From Rhodamnia argentea (lineage: Eukaryota > Streptophyta > Magnoliopsida > Myrtales > Myrtaceae): a stretch of DNA of 64,000 nt. The notes under the pieces are model-generated. The model did not search any database. It had not been told where the DNA came from and was given only the letters and a program-made list of their open reading frames with translations. Below, in pieces: positions 61,420-64,000 of the stretch. Where the stretch lies: positions 31,667,826 through 31,731,825 of the forward strand of contig NC_063150.1 in NCBI RefSeq assembly GCF_020921035.1. The letters run 5' to 3'. Numbering within the stretch: the first letter of the stretch is position 1; each line of letters starts with the position of its first letter. Position numbers and translations under genes: made by a program.

Positions 61420-61862
61420 AGAAAGAACAATCTAAAGCATATCTTTCAAGTTCTAAATGACAGACAGAACCTTCTATCCTCCACTATGATGTCTGGGGAA
61501 AATCTCATACAATGAGAGGAAATAATATGGTGCAGTTACAGAATATCTACAATGAGAAGAAATAATCTGGCGCTGTTATCTCCAACAAAGGTATAGGACT
61601 GGAGACCTTGAACACAAAATATTATGAAGATTAACCAGATATGAACTGCTAATATCTCACTGTTCTATGAGCTAACCTTGTGAGCAGCAAGAACCTGCAT
61701 GACTACATCAGCCTATTCCCTCATATTCAGCATCTCAGGAGGCCCTTTAATGCGCACATCACGCCTACAACTCCATAATCTTGAAAAGTAATCACTTGAC
61801 ATCTAAGAAGGACGCTCAGAAAATTATCTTCTCTGAATCCTATTTTTCCTCGAGCTCTCTGA
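61420..61862 (-). pseudogene. Relic of SIM helicase exon 12 and flanking introns
   Basis: It matches 51610-52010 of the SIM gene (phrases ATCTAAAGCATATCTTTCAAGTT, split by small changes, and CTATGAGCTAACCTTGTGAG). Exon 12 (IKGPPEMLN block) is at about 61679-61766 with an in-frame TAG where the gene has GAG, and several missense changes. Both splice-site regions came along, so it is a DNA-level copy, not a retrocopy. It abuts the downstream flank of the CHERP-like gene at about 61863. Confidence 0.85.
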
Positions 61863-62528
61863 AACGGTATTAGGTGATGACGGATCACCACTCAACTCAA
61901 ACAGTGTAAGATCGGCTCTAGCCCGACGCAGAGTTTCAATCCACAGTTCAATCCATGCTTAAGTGACAAGAAACACCGGTTTTTCAACATTCCCATGAAA
62001 GCAAAACCATTAGTTTTTATACATATCTAAGTTCACAATCTCATGTTGCAAGATCCTTTAAAATATATCGTAAATAGATTATAGAGGCGTTACGGTTTGG
62101 AACTAAATGAATGCACCAAAAAGAATACTTTCCCCCATAAGAAAATATTTGGATTTAGCCAAAGAAACAAGAGATCAAAGCGCATATTCCTCGGCAAATA
62201 TGCATGACCCTCCAAAGTATAATATCCACAGTAAGCGTTATCCAAAATGATGAGCACGATAATAAGTCCATACCATGAAGATTTGATTACTCGTACACAG
62301 CCCTAATGAGTTTCGAAGATAATAAAAGGGAACCCGGACATCCTCACAGCAAAATAATTAAAATAATATGATCACACAACCTAAGCATGGCCTCCCTTCC
62401 CTAATTTCAAATTGAACGGAGATTGTACAAACATGGAGCTTCGGTCTAAAATATCACTTCCTCAGGCTAAACACGACTCACTCAGAGAGCAATGGACTGG
62501 GAAGATGGGCAAACCATGCTCCATCTGA

Positions 62529-63869
62529 CTACCTCGCAGCAGCTCGTGCACTCATTGATGAATGGTAGTTCGTGCTTCTTTGCTTTCTGTAAGAAGTATA
62601 CACATCATCATATTGACTCACTTCATTGGGATTGGCCGTTGCCCCTAGTCCCAACCTACCTGAGCCACTTTTCCGGTCAACACTTCCATCAGCATAAGCA
62701 CCTGTCTCTGGGTCAACCTGCAGATTGGGAGGTGGAGGTATGCATGCTCCTCCCTTGCGAACAGGAGGCTCTCTTTCGTACTCATCAACATCTTCTCTAG
62801 AATCTGATTCCATGGGTCCTTCAGAAGGGTTGACCTCTCCAATTTCTTTGAAGAATTTCGACACCCTCTCGAGAATTTCTGACGGAGGCACGGTAGATGG
62901 AGGTATTACGTTTGGAATGTCCAAAGGGCTCATGGGAGAGTAAGGTACACCACTGCCAATCTGCATCTTTCTCACCATTCCTGGTATAAGGCCAGGTGGG
63001 AATAAAGGATATGGGGGCAACTTTTCGCCAACATTAGCATTTGACGCCGGTATAGGTTGAACAGCTGAGGGCAAGGGAATGGACCCTGGAAAAGCACCGC
63101 CAGGTACTGCATTAGGAAGAAATTGCTGAGTTGCTAGAGAGGGCGGCAAGGTTGGGTCTTTATCTGGTGGACCTGAAACAGAACTTTGCCTTTCTTGCTG
63201 CCAACGAGGGAGATTTGGCGTATGTTGTGGCAACCCTGCACAAGAAAACAAGCTAGGAAATTTTCAAATATGAAGTTACTGATCTCATGTGAACAACTAC
63301 AAAAACAACAATGCCGGCCCCATTTTCATCAGAGCTTTACACAGCTAGCTCTTTGTCCCAGGAAGTAAGAAGCGAGAATATTTGATGTACTTCATGACTG
63401 TATGGTGGAACAAATGAGAACGAAATTCCAAGGAACGGGAGCAACACAAACTAGACCTAGTTCTAGGATTATTGAACACCATGATATCATTTAAGTAATG
63501 TCTTTTTTTCCTATGGAGTCAATGCATTTCAAGTAGATTGCATAGTTGATGATAAACCATTCAAAGATATCTGCTTTAGGTGATAGAATACCTGAGGCAG
63601 AGTCTTTGGAAGCCAACGATAGTTCTTTTGAAGGCCCAGGAAAAGAACTACTAGGTACCCCACCAATCATATCACCCTCTAGGCCATAAATTGTATCCTG
63701 GTCAAAAACTTCCTTCGAAGCCCAAAATTGTAATATTTTCTGTAGACGCGATTGATTTTCTTCCTTGTTTTGAGGATTGTGGTAAATCCTTGCAAGCATG
63801 GAACCTAAAACAGGTTTAAACGCAAGAGCCTCATTATCAAGGTCGTGAGGGTTAACCCTTCGTTGCAAG
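62529..63869 (-). CDS. CHERP-like splicing-factor gene, 3' end (partial)
   Basis: Two terminal exons on the minus strand: 63869-63592 (acceptor TTGTTGCAG, phase-1 donor GTATTC) and 63235-62529 (stop TAG). The upstream exons lie beyond the right edge. The first exon encodes part of a CID (Pol II C-terminal-domain-interacting) fold: [18 protein letters not shown], then [20 protein letters not shown] and [16 protein letters not shown]. The second is proline-rich with [19 protein letters not shown] and [19 protein letters not shown], ending [19 protein letters not shown] and a few residues more. That arrangement fits the plant homologue of CHERP/SR140-type U2 snRNP-associated SURP-CID proteins, which act in pre-mRNA splicing. 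The SURP domain would be upstream and cannot be checked. A broken copy lies at 57936-59168. Confidence 0.82.
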
Positions 63870-64000
63870 CTGCAACAAATAAAAGATCAATGTTACAAGG
63901 CCTCAAGCAGAATGAAAACTAAAACAGCACAGCAGAACTGTCTTAACATTCAGCGACAGCATCGCATTGCAAATCAAAAGGATGAGATGCTATAGGGAAA

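Overview
The window looks like nuclear DNA of a flowering plant, most likely a eudicot. Genes are split by many GT-AG introns and introns and spacers are AT-rich. There are Ty1/copia and Ty3/gypsy LTR retrotransposons, Mutator-like elements and fold-back MITEs, and the gene families are plant ones (PWWP/PDP protein, Do-like 14 protease, plant H2A with an extended tail, RecQ-like SIM helicase). I cannot assign a species from sequence alone.

Layout. 1-8.1 kb is repeat-rich: a decayed copia element (about 530-3680) whose 3' LTR is interrupted by a Mutator-like element with an exact 9-bp target duplication, followed by several inverted-repeat MITEs. 8.4-12.8 kb (+) carries a two-exon PWWP-domain protein gene of 1152 aa. 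14.5-19.7 kb (-) carries a ten-exon HtrA/Deg protease (Do-like 14, copy A, 387 aa). 20.5-21.2 kb (-) is a two-exon histone H2A of the H2A.W-like type. 23.3-27.6 kb (-) and 43.4-48.1 kb (-) are two further Do-like 14 copies (B, 407 aa; C, 413 aa), closer to each other than to A. Both keep the His-Asp-Ser triad but have a diverged segment before the PDZ domain.

The B-C gap holds fold-back MITEs and two LTR insertions in the 3' flank of copy C: a 3.5-kb solo LTR (29442-32930, target duplication ATGCC) and a complete 10.4-kb Ty3/gypsy element (32978-43363, two 1568-bp LTRs, target duplication AACAG). The big element is internally deleted: gag is joined straight to the end of RNase H, with integrase still readable.

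49.2 kb is a tRNA-Gly(CCC) gene (-). 50.1-56.4 kb (-) is a 15-exon RecQ-like SIM helicase (878 aa) with a UBA-like N-terminus and an acidic insertion. 57.9-63.9 kb holds a broken duplicate of the 3' part of a CHERP-like splicing-factor gene, a relic of SIM exon 12, and then the genuine 3' end of the CHERP-like gene, which runs off the right edge.

The genes do not form a pathway. They share nuclear and chromatin themes (PWWP reader, H2A, helicase, splicing factor) by chance of position, and each is transcribed alone. All intron boundaries were worked out by eye from splice consensus and phase; every join given keeps the reading frame. No novel defence or metabolic system is evident. The most unusual content is the protease family expansion, the paired LTR insertions beside copy C, and the deleted but apparently recently inserted retrotransposon.
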